Source of the DNA: JBBROS01 sp965199595
GTDB lineage: Bacteria; Pseudomonadota; Alphaproteobacteria; Acetobacterales; Acetobacteraceae
Assembly: GCA_965199595.1 (NCBI GenBank)
Contig: OZ241182.1
Coordinates: 3,844,001-3,908,000 of the forward strand
DNA: 64,000 nt
Reading direction: 5' to 3'
The notes beneath the pieces were generated by a model that had not been told where the DNA came from, did not search any database, and saw nothing but the letters and a program-made list of their open reading frames with translations. A program made the translations under genes and the position numbers. Shown in pieces: positions 8,737 to 17,607 of the stretch (position 1 is the first letter of the stretch; each line of letters starts with the position of its first letter).

Positions 8737-11700
8737 ATGAACGCGATCGCTCAGCCCGGGCTGGAGCCCCTGTTCCTGCGGCCGCGGCGGTTGGGGCTGG
8801 AGAGTGCGTGGTATGGCCATGTCCCCTTCGCGCACTGGCTGGTCGCCGCCGCCGCACCCCGCATCCTGGTCGAGCTTGGGACGCATAACGGCGTCTCCTA
8901 CTCGGCGTTCTGCGAGGCCATGGCCACCTATGCGAAGGAAGGCCGCGCCTACGCGATCGACACCTGGGCCGGCGACGAGCATGCGGGCCATTACAGCCAG
9001 GACGTCTACTGGAACCTGGTGCAGTTCCACGACGCGCACTACGCCGGCTTCTCCACCCTGCTGCGCTCGACCTTCGACGAAGCCCTGCCCTACTTCGCCG
9101 ACGGCTCGGTCGACCTGCTGCACATCGACGGCCTGCATACCTACCAGGCGGTCCGCGCCGACTGGGACGCATGGCGGCCCAAGCTCTCCGCCCGCGCGGT
9201 GGTGCTGTTCCACGACACCAACGTGCGCGAGCGCGGCTTCGGCGTCTGGCAGCTCTGGGACGAGCTGCGGCAGACCGCCCCGCATTTCGAGTTCCTGCAC
9301 GAGCACGGTCTCGGGGTGCTGGCCTACGGGGCCGAAGCCCCGCCGCTGATCCAGGAGCTCTGCGCCCTCGCTGACCCGGCCGACATCGGCGCCGTGCGCC
9401 AGCGCTTCGGCCAGCTGGGCGAACGCTGGATCGAGGCCGGCGAGGCCCTGCGCGCCCGCACCGCCCGGCAAGCCGTCGAGGCCAGCCTGGCCGGCGCCAC
9501 CCAGGAGATCGAGGCCGCCGCCGCAACCGTGACCCGGTTGAGCGGCAGCGAGCGGGCGCTGATGGACGCGCTGGCCAGGGCCGACGCTACCGTGCTGGAA
9601 ACCCGCGCCGAGCGTGAACGGCTGGCCACCGCGGAGCAGGAGCTGGGGGCAGCCCTCAGCCGCACGGCCGCCGCCCTCGAAGCGGCACAGGCCGAAGCCG
9701 CCGCCCTGGCGACCCGCCTGGGCGAGCAGGAGGCCGAGGCCGACAGCCTGCGCGCGGAAGCCGCCCAGGCCGGGCCGGCGCGGGCCGAGCTGCTCCGGAT
9801 GCGTGCCGAGACGGAGGCGCAGGCCCGCGACCTTGCCGTGCTGCGCGCCAACCATCACGCCATCATCAGCTCGTCCGCCTGGCGCGCCACCGCCCTGCCC
9901 CGGCAGTTCGGCGACCGCTTCCCCGCCGTGGCCCGGCAGGCCCGGCGCGTCGCGGCGGTCGGCTCGGCCACCCTCACCGGCCAGCTGCCGTCCAAGCTGC
10001 GGCAGCGGCGCCAGGTGCGGGAGGACGCGCAGCTGCTCTCCGCCTCCCTGCTGTTCGATGCCGCCGGCTACCTGGTGCGCTACCCCGAGGTGGCGGCCGC
10101 CGGCAGCGATCCGCTGTGGCACTATATCTGGACCGGCGCCGCCGCCGGATACGACCCGCATCCGCTGTTCGACAGCCGGTGGTATGCGGCGCAGCACCCC
10201 GGAATCACCGGCAACCCCCTGGCCCACTACCTGCGCACCGGTGCGGCGGCGGGCCATGACCCGAGCCCCGTGTTCGACGCCGCGTTCTACGTGGCGCAGG
10301 CCCCGGAAGCCAAGGGCAACGCCCTGCTGCACTTCCTCGAAACCGGTGCCGCCCAGGGCCTCGATCCCAACCCGCTGTTCGATACCGACGCCTACTGGGA
10401 CGAGTACCTGTCCGGCCGCGACCTGTCGTTCGACCCGCTCTCCCACTACGTGCTGCAGGGGGCCGCGGCCGGCAACGACCCGCATGCCCTGTTCGACACC
10501 GACTGGTATCAGGCCACCTACAAGGACAGCGCCGGCTGGAACCCGCTCGGCCACTACCTGCGCAAGGGAAAGGCCGCGGGCCACCTTCCATGCCTGGTCA
10601 TGCCGGACCCGTCCGCCCCGGTTCCCGAATTGCGCTTCGCCGGCCCGGTGCGCCCGCTGGTCACCATCATCATCCCCACCTATGGCCGCCTGTTCGACAC
10701 CCTGCGCTGCCTCACCTCCATCATGCTGCACAGCGGTGACGCCACGCCCTATGAGGTCATCATCGCCGAGGACCGGCCGAACTCCGCCATGGCCCGGCGC
10801 CTGCGTGAGATCCCGGGCCTGCGCGTCGAGCAGAACATCCGCAACCTCGGTTTCCTGCGCAACTGCAACCGCGCCGCGGAGCTGGCCACCGGCCGCCACA
10901 TCCTGCTGCTGAACAACGACACCACGGTGCATCCCGGCTGGCTGGCCCCGCTGGTCGCCTGTGCCGAGGCGGACCCCAGGGTCGGCATCGTCGGCGCCCG
11001 GCTGCTGAACGCGGACGGCACCATCCAGGAGGCGGGCGGGATCATCCACCGCAACGGCTGGGGCTTCCCCTATGGCCGCGGCCAGGACGCCGAGGCGCCG
11101 GAATACGGCTTCGTGCGCGAGGTGGACGTGGTGATAGGCGCCTGCATGCTGATCACCGCCGCATGCTGGAACGCCGTCGGCGGCTTCGACGAGCGTTACG
11201 CCCCCGCCTATTACGAGGAGTTCGACTTCGCCTTCGCCGCCCGCGACCGCGGCTGGAGGGTGATGTACCAGCCCGCCAGCCAGGTCACGCACTACGACTC
11301 CTCCAGCTACGGCGCGGCGGAGCGGGACCGGCAATCCTCCATCAACCACGCGCAGTTCTGCCGCAAATGGGCCGCCGCGCTGCGGCAGCAGCCGCCCCCG
11401 GACGCACCGCTGTTCCTGGCGCGGGAGCGGCCGATGCCGGGCCATGTCCTGGTGGTGGACGACCATGTGCCGGAGCCCGACAAGCACGCCGGCGCCATCG
11501 CCACCTTCGACTGGCTGCGCCTGCTACGCGGCCTGGGCCTGCGCGTCACCTACAAGCCGGACGACCAGGCACGCCCGGAGCCCTACACGGCCCGGCTGCA
11601 GCAGATGGGCGTCGAAGTCCTGTACGGCCCGATCGACATGCCCCGCTGGATCGAGCAGAACGGCCCGCACATCGAATGGGTGTGGCTGGCCCGCCCCGGC

Positions 11701-12933
11701 GTGGCCGAGCCGCTGCTCGACGCCGTGCGCCTGCACATGCCGGGCAAGCTGATCTACTTCACCCACGACCTGCATTCCCTGCGCGAACAGCGCCGCTTCG
11801 AGCTGGAGGGCGACCCCTACCACCGCGACGAGGCCCGGCGCCTGCGCCGGCTGGAGCGGGAGATCTTCCACCAGTCCCGCCTGGTGCTGACACCGAGCCC
11901 CGACGAGCTGCCGTTCATCCGCGAGATGGCGCCGGGCGTGCAGGCGCGCGCCATCCCGCTCTACTCCGTTCCCGGGCAGCCGGTCTGCCCCCCCACCGCC
12001 GCGGCCTTCGCCGAACGCCACGCGGTCCTGTTCGTGGGCGGCTACGACCATCCGCCGAACGTCGACGCCGCCCGCTGGCTGGTGCAGGAGATCATGCCGC
12101 TGGTCTGGCGGGACGTGCCGGATGCCGTGCTCATCCTGGGCGGCAGCAAGCCGCCGCAGGAGCTGCTGGCGCTGGCCGGGCCGAACATCGAGGTGCCGGG
12201 ATGGGTCGCGGACCTGGCGCCGCTCTATGCCCGCGCCCGCATGTCGCTCAGCCCGCTGCGCTTCGGCGCCGGGGTGAAGGGCAAGATCGTCGAGAGCCTG
12301 CAGGCCGGCGTGCCCGTGGTGACCACCATGATCGGCAATGAGGGCCTGCGCCTCACGCCGGGCCAGCAGCTCCTGGTGGGCGACACCGCCGAGGCGCTGG
12401 CCCGGCATGCCGTCGATCTGCTGCAGCACCCCGACCGCTGCGCCGCCCTGGCCGAGGCGGGCAGCCAGGCGGTGCGCAGCCAGTTCAGCGAACAGGCCAT
12501 GCGCCGCGCGCTGCTGCTGGCCCTGGACCTCGACGTGTGCCCGGTGTGCGGCATCCACGCCCCAGCCGCCCAGCCGGTCCAGACCTGCGGCGCCTGCGGT
12601 GCCGGCCCGGCGGAGCGTTCGATGGCCGCGGCGGCGGTCCAGCCCCATCGGTCGGACAACGTCTACAGCCTGAAGGCCGCCGCCCCGCTGCTGGGGCGCG
12701 TTCAGGTGCCGCAGGGGCCGCTGTTGCAGGCCCTGGGGCGCGACAACGACGCGGACCGGCTGAACCTGCTGGTCACGGCCGGACCGGCGGATGCGGGCCT
12801 GGTGGTGCCAGGCGGCCGCATTGTGGCCCCGGCCGCGGAAGCCGCTGCGCTGATGGCGCAGGATTGGAGCATCCTGATGCATGACGACGAGACCGGCGTG
12901 TTCGCCGCGATGCGGCCGGAGCCACCGGCATGA
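8737..12933 (+). CDS. Giant fusion: methyltransferase, coiled coil, repeats, GT2, GT4, zinc ribbon
   Basis: This is a 1398-residue multidomain enzyme. A class I SAM methyltransferase occupies about 1-205 (VELGTHNG at 45-52, then DLLHIDGLHTY and VLFHDTNV). An Ala/Glu-rich coiled coil spans about 242-371. Five repeats of 35-39 residues follow at about 439-618 (LFDxxxY... then PLxHY and GAAAG motifs). A GT2 domain spans about 640-858 (VTIIIPTYGR, LLLNNDTTVHPGW, YYEEFDFAF). A GT4-type domain spans about 902-1265 (VLFVGGYDHPPNVDAARWL, GAGVKGKIVESLQAGVPV). A Cys4 knuckle (C1268, C1271, C1284, C1287) precedes an unassigned tail. It would modify and extend a surface glycan. The next gene overlaps by ATGA. 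The ATG at 8737 is preferred over a TTG at 8713. Confidence 0.88.
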   Translation: MNAIAQPGLEPLFLRPRRLGLESAWYGHVPFAHWLVAAAAPRILVELGTHNGVSYSAFCEAMATYAKEGRAYAIDTWAGDEHAGHYSQDVYWNLVQFHDAHYAGFSTLLRSTFDEALPYFADGSVDLLHIDGLHTYQAVRADWDAWRPKLSARAVVLFHDTNVRERGFGVWQLWDELRQTAPHFEFLHEHGLGVLAYGAEAPPLIQELCALADPADIGAVRQRFGQLGERWIEAGEALRARTARQAVEASLAGATQEIEAAAATVTRLSGSERALMDALARADATVLETRAERERLATAEQELGAALSRTAAALEAAQAEAAALATRLGEQEAEADSLRAEAAQAGPARAELLRMRAETEAQARDLAVLRANHHAIISSSAWRATALPRQFGDRFPAVARQARRVAAVGSATLTGQLPSKLRQRRQVREDAQLLSASLLFDAAGYLVRYPEVAAAGSDPLWHYIWTGAAAGYDPHPLFDSRWYAAQHPGITGNPLAHYLRTGAAAGHDPSPVFDAAFYVAQAPEAKGNALLHFLETGAAQGLDPNPLFDTDAYWDEYLSGRDLSFDPLSHYVLQGAAAGNDPHALFDTDWYQATYKDSAGWNPLGHYLRKGKAAGHLPCLVMPDPSAPVPELRFAGPVRPLVTIIIPTYGRLFDTLRCLTSIMLHSGDATPYEVIIAEDRPNSAMARRLREIPGLRVEQNIRNLGFLRNCNRAAELATGRHILLLNNDTTVHPGWLAPLVACAEADPRVGIVGARLLNADGTIQEAGGIIHRNGWGFPYGRGQDAEAPEYGFVREVDVVIGACMLITAACWNAVGGFDERYAPAYYEEFDFAFAARDRGWRVMYQPASQVTHYDSSSYGAAERDRQSSINHAQFCRKWAAALRQQPPPDAPLFLARERPMPGHVLVVDDHVPEPDKHAGAIATFDWLRLLRGLGLRVTYKPDDQARPEPYTARLQQMGVEVLYGPIDMPRWIEQNGPHIEWVWLARPGVAEPLLDAVRLHMPGKLIYFTHDLHSLREQRRFELEGDPYHRDEARRLRRLEREIFHQSRLVLTPSPDELPFIREMAPGVQARAIPLYSVPGQPVCPPTAAAFAERHAVLFVGGYDHPPNVDAARWLVQEIMPLVWRDVPDAVLILGGSKPPQELLALAGPNIEVPGWVADLAPLYARARMSLSPLRFGAGVKGKIVESLQAGVPVVTTMIGNEGLRLTPGQQLLVGDTAEALARHAVDLLQHPDRCAALAEAGSQAVRSQFSEQAMRRALLLALDLDVCPVCGIHAPAAQPVQTCGACGAGPAERSMAAAAVQPHRSDNVYSLKAAAPLLGRVQVPQGPLLQALGRDNDADRLNLLVTAGPADAGLVVPGGRIVAPAAEAAALMAQDWSILMHDDETGVFAAMRPEPPA

Positions 12934-14399
12934 CGGTCCATACCCCCGGCGGCCCTTCGCTGATGATGGATCTGCGCCCCTGCTACGAGGGCTTCGCCGG
13001 CATCCCGCAGGAGACCCGGCTGCTGTTCGCGATGTTCTCGGGCCTCAAGCTCTCCCGGTTCGCCGGGCTCGCCTCCGGCATCCACTACACCTCGCGCCGC
13101 ATCAAGGCCGTGACGCCCTATGAGCGGGTGCTGGCGCAGACCCGGCTGCTGATCAGCCAGGACACCAAGCGCCAGCATTTCGGCCTCGCCCTGCGCATGC
13201 TGCCGGGCTTCCTGCGCCGCCGCCTGTTCAAGCCCTACCTGGTGGCGACCGAGGCCTGGCGGCGCGAACGGCTGGACCTCAAGCTCGACTCCGAGCTGTT
13301 CGAGGACTTCCTCTGGACCAAGCTGTTCGACCGCACCCTGGCGCCGCACGACCGCCCGCTGATCCATCGCGCCGAGTATTTCGCCACCGAGCTGGGCCAT
13401 GAATACGCCCGCTCGCTCAGCCTGCTGCCCCGCTTCGCCCAGCGCCACATCGACAGCGCGGAGTGGGACGTGTTCTTCTGCTCCACTGTCTCGCCCTATC
13501 GCCTGGCGCCGGGCACCGCGATGATGGTGCGCTACTACGACGCCCTGCCGCTGCTGAGCCCGCACACCATCGGCGAGCCCTGGCCACATTCGCTGAGCCA
13601 TGGCCGCATGCTCCAGCGCAACATGCAGGACGGCGCGAGCTTCTACTGCGACAGCGAGCCGGTGCGCGAGGACGTGCTGCGCCTGTTCCCCGGTGCCGAG
13701 AAGCGGGTGCACACCATCCCCGTCACCGTGGCGCCCGAGTATCATCCGGACGTGCGGCCGGAGCGGGAGCTGCGCAAGATCCTGACGCGCCGGGTCAGCG
13801 CCAGCACGGCCAAGCACCGCAAGGCGGCGGAACCGGCGGCCCTGCCCCGGCTGTTCATGGCGGTGGCGACGCTGGAGCCGCGCAAGAACTACCTGAAGCT
13901 GTTCCACGCCTTCGAGCTGGCGCAGCGCATGACGCAGAAGCCGATCCAGCTGCTGATCGTCGCCAACCCCGGCTGGCGCTCCGATGTCGAGCTGGCCGAG
14001 CTGAAGCGCCTGGTGGGCGAGGGCGCCTACCACGTCAGCGGCGTACCGCTGCCGGAGCTGCGGATCCTCTATTCCATGGCGCATTGCGTGGTGGCACCCA
14101 GCCGGGCCGAGGGGTTCGACTATTCAGGCGTGGAGGGCATGGCCTGCGGCACCCCGGTACTGGCCTCGGATATCCCGGTGCACCGCTGGGTGTATGGCGA
14201 CGCCGCGGAATACGTGGATGGCTATGACGAGAACGCCATGGCGCGGGCCATCGCCGACCTGGCGGAGCTGCCGCGCGAGGAGGGCAAGCTCGCCGGGATG
14301 CGCGACCGCGGCCTGCGCCAGGCCGCGCTGTACCAGCCCGAGGCGCTGGCCCCCAAATGGGAGGCCGCCATCATCGCAGCCGCAAGGAAGACCGCATGA
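12930..14399 (+). CDS. GT4-family glycosyltransferase
   Basis: This 489-residue protein has a C-terminal glycosyltransferase group 1 domain at about 305-470: FMAVATLEPRKNYLKL, the acceptor/nucleotide loop VSGVPLPELRILYSMAHCVV, and the E-x7-E-like region SRAEGFDYSGVEGMACGTPV. The N-terminal 300 residues are only weakly similar to the usual acceptor domain. ATGA overlaps join it to the fusion gene upstream and to the methyltransferase gene downstream, so 6693-15532 reads as one operon. It probably adds a sugar to the same glycan. Substrate unknown. Confidence 0.85.
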   Translation: MTVHTPGGPSLMMDLRPCYEGFAGIPQETRLLFAMFSGLKLSRFAGLASGIHYTSRRIKAVTPYERVLAQTRLLISQDTKRQHFGLALRMLPGFLRRRLFKPYLVATEAWRRERLDLKLDSELFEDFLWTKLFDRTLAPHDRPLIHRAEYFATELGHEYARSLSLLPRFAQRHIDSAEWDVFFCSTVSPYRLAPGTAMMVRYYDALPLLSPHTIGEPWPHSLSHGRMLQRNMQDGASFYCDSEPVREDVLRLFPGAEKRVHTIPVTVAPEYHPDVRPERELRKILTRRVSASTAKHRKAAEPAALPRLFMAVATLEPRKNYLKLFHAFELAQRMTQKPIQLLIVANPGWRSDVELAELKRLVGEGAYHVSGVPLPELRILYSMAHCVVAPSRAEGFDYSGVEGMACGTPVLASDIPVHRWVYGDAAEYVDGYDENAMARAIADLAELPREEGKLAGMRDRGLRQAALYQPEALAPKWEAAIIAAARKTA

Positions 14400-15532
14400 C
14401 CGGCAATCCGGACCAGGATGATGCGAACCGCCCGCATCAGGATGATGCAAACCGGTCCGATCAGGATGATGCGAACCGCATCTGGGACCGCCGCTACGAG
14501 GGTAACGAGCATGTCGGCACCCAGCCGGTCATCATCGGCGACCCCGTCGACTACACCCAGCACAAGTTCCTGTACGAGCGCGCCATCGCCCGGCCGCAGA
14601 CCGGCACGCTGGACGGCTACAACCTGGATCGCGTCGGCCGCGCCTTCCTGACCCCGCCGCCGGCCCGCATGCTGGCGCTGGGCTCCGGCATGGCCTTCAC
14701 CGAGGAACACCTGCTGCGCAACGACTTCGCGCAGCACATCGTGGCCTACGAGATGTCCGCCACCGCCTGCGAACGGGCGACGGCGCGCTTCGCCGAGGCC
14801 GGGCTGGGCGACCGGATCGAGATGCGGGCGGCCGACGTGCTGGAGGACAACCTGCCGAGCGAGAGCTTCGACGTGGTGTTCGTCCAGGCGGCGATCCATC
14901 ACTTCGACCGCATCGAGGACATGTTCGCGCTCATGCACCGCGTGCTGAAGCCCGGCGGCCTGCTGGTCTATGACGAATACGTCGGCCCGGACCTGCATGT
15001 CTGGCACGACGAGGTGGTGGCCGTCATGGACGAGATCAACGCCTGCCTCGCCCCGCAATACCGGGTGGACGCGAACAGCGCGGGCGGAACCGGCCTGCGC
15101 GACACCGGGCCCCGCCCCTCCCGCGAATGGATGCTGCAGCACGACCCTTCCGAAGGCGTGCACGCCTCCGAGATCCTGCCGCTCACCTATCAGTGGTTCG
15201 ACGTGCTGGACCGTGCGGACTACGGCGGCACGCTGCTGCGGCCGTTCTTCAGCGGTCTGCTGCCGAACTTCGACTGGACCAAGCCGCAGGACCAGACCGT
15301 GGCCCAGCTCATCATCCTGATCGAGCAGCTGCTGACCCGGCACAGCGTCCTGCCGCACTACCAGACCAGCGTGGTCGCCCGCCGCCGGGACACGCCCCGC
15401 CCGCCGCTCACCGAAGCCGAGTGCGCCCGCATCGGCTACGCGGACTGGCCCGGTCTGCCGGAGCCCGTGGCGGCGGCAGCCCCGGCGCCTGCAGTCCGCA
15501 AGGGCTGGCTAGGCCGGCTTCTGGGCGGCTGA
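14396..15532 (+). CDS. SAM-dependent methyltransferase with N-terminal tandem repeat
   Basis: This 378-residue class I methyltransferase has the glycine-rich SAM loop MLALGSGMAFTEEHLL near residue 90, the acidic/motif-II region FDVVFVQAAIHHFDRIEDM, and the post-motif LKPGGLLVYDEYVGPDL. It probably methylates a sugar or lipid-linked glycan intermediate, because it ends a glycosyltransferase operon. The ATG at 14396 overlaps the upstream stop (ATGA). Residues about 7-30 are three copies of an eight-residue unit containing QDDANR, encoded by a perfectly phased 24-bp tandem repeat. Its stop overlaps the converging acyltransferase gene by 24 bp. Confidence 0.85.
   Translation: MTGNPDQDDANRPHQDDANRSDQDDANRIWDRRYEGNEHVGTQPVIIGDPVDYTQHKFLYERAIARPQTGTLDGYNLDRVGRAFLTPPPARMLALGSGMAFTEEHLLRNDFAQHIVAYEMSATACERATARFAEAGLGDRIEMRAADVLEDNLPSESFDVVFVQAAIHHFDRIEDMFALMHRVLKPGGLLVYDEYVGPDLHVWHDEVVAVMDEINACLAPQYRVDANSAGGTGLRDTGPRPSREWMLQHDPSEGVHASEILPLTYQWFDVLDRADYGGTLLRPFFSGLLPNFDWTKPQDQTVAQLIILIEQLLTRHSVLPHYQTSVVARRRDTPRPPLTEAECARIGYADWPGLPEPVAAAAPAPAVRKGWLGRLLGG
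14414..14485 (+). repeat. 24-bp tandem repeat, three units, in frame
   Basis: Three consecutive 24-bp units start at 14414, 14438 and 14462. Each begins CAGGATGATGC and encodes QDDANR plus two variable residues. Being in frame, copy-number change would lengthen or shorten the methyltransferase N-terminus by eight residues without a frameshift. Confidence 0.9.
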
Positions 15533-16549
15533 GCGGGTGCGCCACCGCAGCGCCGGGCGTTCCACCAGGTGCCATGACAGGAACGCCAGCGGCACCGTGA
15601 GCGCGACGCAGGTGAGCACCGGCCAGTGCAGCCCCGGCAGCTTTGCCAGCACCAGCTGCTGGACCGGAAAGGCATAGAGGTAGAGGCCATACGACAGGTC
15701 CCCAAAGCGCCCCACCCGGCGCAGCCCCGGCAGCGACATGCGGCCGAACGCGATCGCCATGTAGGGCAGCGAGAACCACTCCAGCGGCAGGTTCCCCCAG
15801 TCGAACCAGCTCGACACCATGAAGTTCGCCGCGAACAGCAGCAGGCAGAGATCGGCGCGCCACAGCCGCTCGCCCAGCCGCGCCTCCAGCAGCCGCAGCA
15901 TGGAGCCGATGAAGAAGAACGGCACCTCCACAAAGGCGTATTTCAGGTCGAGCGCATACAGGGCGGGACCGGCACCGGTGTGGCCGTAGAACAGGTACAC
16001 GCCATAGCCGCCGATCCCCGCTGCCAGGATCGCCAGCACCGCCGGCCGGCGCGGCAGCAGCGCCAGGATCGGCACCGTCAGGTAGCACAGCGCTTCCGGC
16101 AGCAGGCTCCACAGCGAGCCGTTGACCGCCCCGCCCTCCCGCAGCCCGGTGAACACGCCGGGCAGGTACAGCTCGTTGTAGAAGGCGATGTTCGCGAGGT
16201 AGCGCCAGGTGCCGCTGCTGCCCAGGTAGGCGCCGAGCGGTAGCAGGGTGGCCGCCGGGCCAAGCGCGGCGACGGTGAGCAGCACGCAGGCCGCCAGCCC
16301 CGGCATGATCCGCAGCGCCCGCTTGCCCAGGAACCGCCCCAGCCGCGGGCCGTTCTCCCAGCTGCCGGTGACCAGGTAGCCGCTCACGGAAAAGAACACG
16401 TCGAGCCCGGCCCGCGCGAACGGCACCCCCCACAGCCCCGGCCCGGCATCACCGGCCAGCACCCAGCCATGGCCGTGGATCACCATCAGCGCCGCCATCA
16501 CCCGCAGCGCGTCGAAGTTGTTGCGCCGGCCGTCATCCAGCGTGGTCAT
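15509..16549 (-). CDS. Acyltransferase-3 (OafA-like) membrane protein, catalytic His present
   Basis: This 346-residue polytopic inner-membrane protein of the acyltransferase-3 family acetylates or otherwise acylates cell-surface sugars. The N-terminus reads NNFDALRVMAALMVIHGHGW, giving the family R-x10-H motif with the arginine and histidine both present. DVFFSVSGYLVTGSW follows, as in OafA homologues, and the protein ends with the SWHLVERPALRW signature. About ten hydrophobic helices are visible. The true ATG is at 16549; the longer open frame upstream is a shadow of the next gene. It overlaps the stop of the upstream paralogue (ATGA), so the two are co-translated. It probably decorates the glycan made by the facing operon. 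Confidence 0.88.
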   Translation of the reverse strand: MTTLDDGRRNNFDALRVMAALMVIHGHGWVLAGDAGPGLWGVPFARAGLDVFFSVSGYLVTGSWENGPRLGRFLGKRALRIMPGLAACVLLTVAALGPAATLLPLGAYLGSSGTWRYLANIAFYNELYLPGVFTGLREGGAVNGSLWSLLPEALCYLTVPILALLPRRPAVLAILAAGIGGYGVYLFYGHTGAGPALYALDLKYAFVEVPFFFIGSMLRLLEARLGERLWRADLCLLLFAANFMVSSWFDWGNLPLEWFSLPYMAIAFGRMSLPGLRRVGRFGDLSYGLYLYAFPVQQLVLAKLPGLHWPVLTCVALTVPLAFLSWHLVERPALRWRTRSAAQKPA

Positions 16550-17601
16550 GCCGCCTGCATCCAGCCGCGGGCCCGCAGCAGCGCGGTGCCGCGCGACAGC
16601 GCCGGGCGCTCCACCAGGTGCCAGGATGCCACCCCGGCCACGAAGGCGGCGGCCATGCAGATGAAGATCGGGGCCGGGCTGCCGGGAAGGCGCCCGACGA
16701 TCAGCTGCTGGATGGGAAAGGCGAACAGGAACATGCCATAGGACGGGTTGCCCAGCGGCCGCAGCACCGCCAGGCCCGGCATCCGCATCCGGCCGAAGCA
16801 GGCCGCCATGTAAGGCAGCGTCAGCCACTCCAGCACGATGTTCCACTCACCCAGCCAGCTCGCCGCCGTCCAGTTGGCGGCGAAGCACAGCATCACCAGG
16901 TCCGCCCGCCAGAACGCCCGCCCGGCCCCGGCGCGCAACCGGCCCTCGAGCGCCGGCAGCGCGGCACCCACCAGGAAGAACGGCATCTCGGTCAGCATGT
17001 CGATCAGCCGGATGCGGAACAGCATCACCGGCGGCGCCCCCAGGGGCTCCGGCACGGCCAGGGCCGCCGCCGCGCAGAGCACCGCCGCGGCCAGCGGCAG
17101 CCAGAACCGAACCGACCAGGCCCGGCCCGCCAGCAGCGGCGGCACCAGCACCAGCCCGATCACCCCCGGCACCAGCGTCCACAGCATGGGGTTGACGGTG
17201 CCGACCCATTGCTGCCCCTCGAACACGCCGGGCAGCCACAGCTTCAGGATGAACACGCCGTTGGCGAGATAGCCCCGCGTGGCGCCACTCAGGAAATAGG
17301 AGCGCAGCGGCAGCGTGGTGGCGAGCGGCCCGATGATGAACACGGTGGCGAGCACGCAAGCCGCCAGCCCCGGCATCACCCGCAGGGCCCGGCGCGCCAG
17401 GTACGGCCGCAACCCCCCGGCACGCTCCCAGCCGCAGATCGACAGGTATCCGCTGATCGAGAACAGCAGATCCACCCCGATGCGCGCGAACGGCGCCCCC
17501 CACAGGCCAGAGGCCGGCACGCTCGTCAGCACCATGCCGTTGCCATAGATCACCAGCGCCACGGCAAACACGCGCAGCAGGTCGAAGTTTGTGCGCGCCA
17601 T
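16546..17601 (-). CDS. Acyltransferase-3 paralogue lacking the catalytic His
   Basis: This 351-residue protein is a clear paralogue of its downstream neighbour, with the same order of signatures: TNFDLLRVFAVALVIYGNGM, DLLFSISGYLSICGW and SWHLVERPALSRG. In the family R-x10-H motif, however, the histidine is asparagine (R...IYGN). That histidine is considered essential for acyl transfer, so this copy may be inactive, regulatory, or changed in chemistry. About ten transmembrane helices are apparent. The start at 17601 lies 6 bp from the stop of the upstream membrane protein gene. The family is certain; loss of activity is inference from one residue. Confidence 0.85.
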   Translation of the reverse strand: MARTNFDLLRVFAVALVIYGNGMVLTSVPASGLWGAPFARIGVDLLFSISGYLSICGWERAGGLRPYLARRALRVMPGLAACVLATVFIIGPLATTLPLRSYFLSGATRGYLANGVFILKLWLPGVFEGQQWVGTVNPMLWTLVPGVIGLVLVPPLLAGRAWSVRFWLPLAAAVLCAAAALAVPEPLGAPPVMLFRIRLIDMLTEMPFFLVGAALPALEGRLRAGAGRAFWRADLVMLCFAANWTAASWLGEWNIVLEWLTLPYMAACFGRMRMPGLAVLRPLGNPSYGMFLFAFPIQQLIVGRLPGSPAPIFICMAAAFVAGVASWHLVERPALSRGTALLRARGWMQAA

Positions 17602-17607
17602 CGGCCC

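Noticed and set aside
8640..8740. Sigma-54-type promoter (TGGCAC) before the giant fusion gene
   Set aside because: The GG and GC doublets are not spaced by ten bases, so the -24/-12 rule fails.
14414..14485. CRISPR-like or regulatory repeat array
   Set aside because: The units are contiguous without spacers and in frame inside a coding region.
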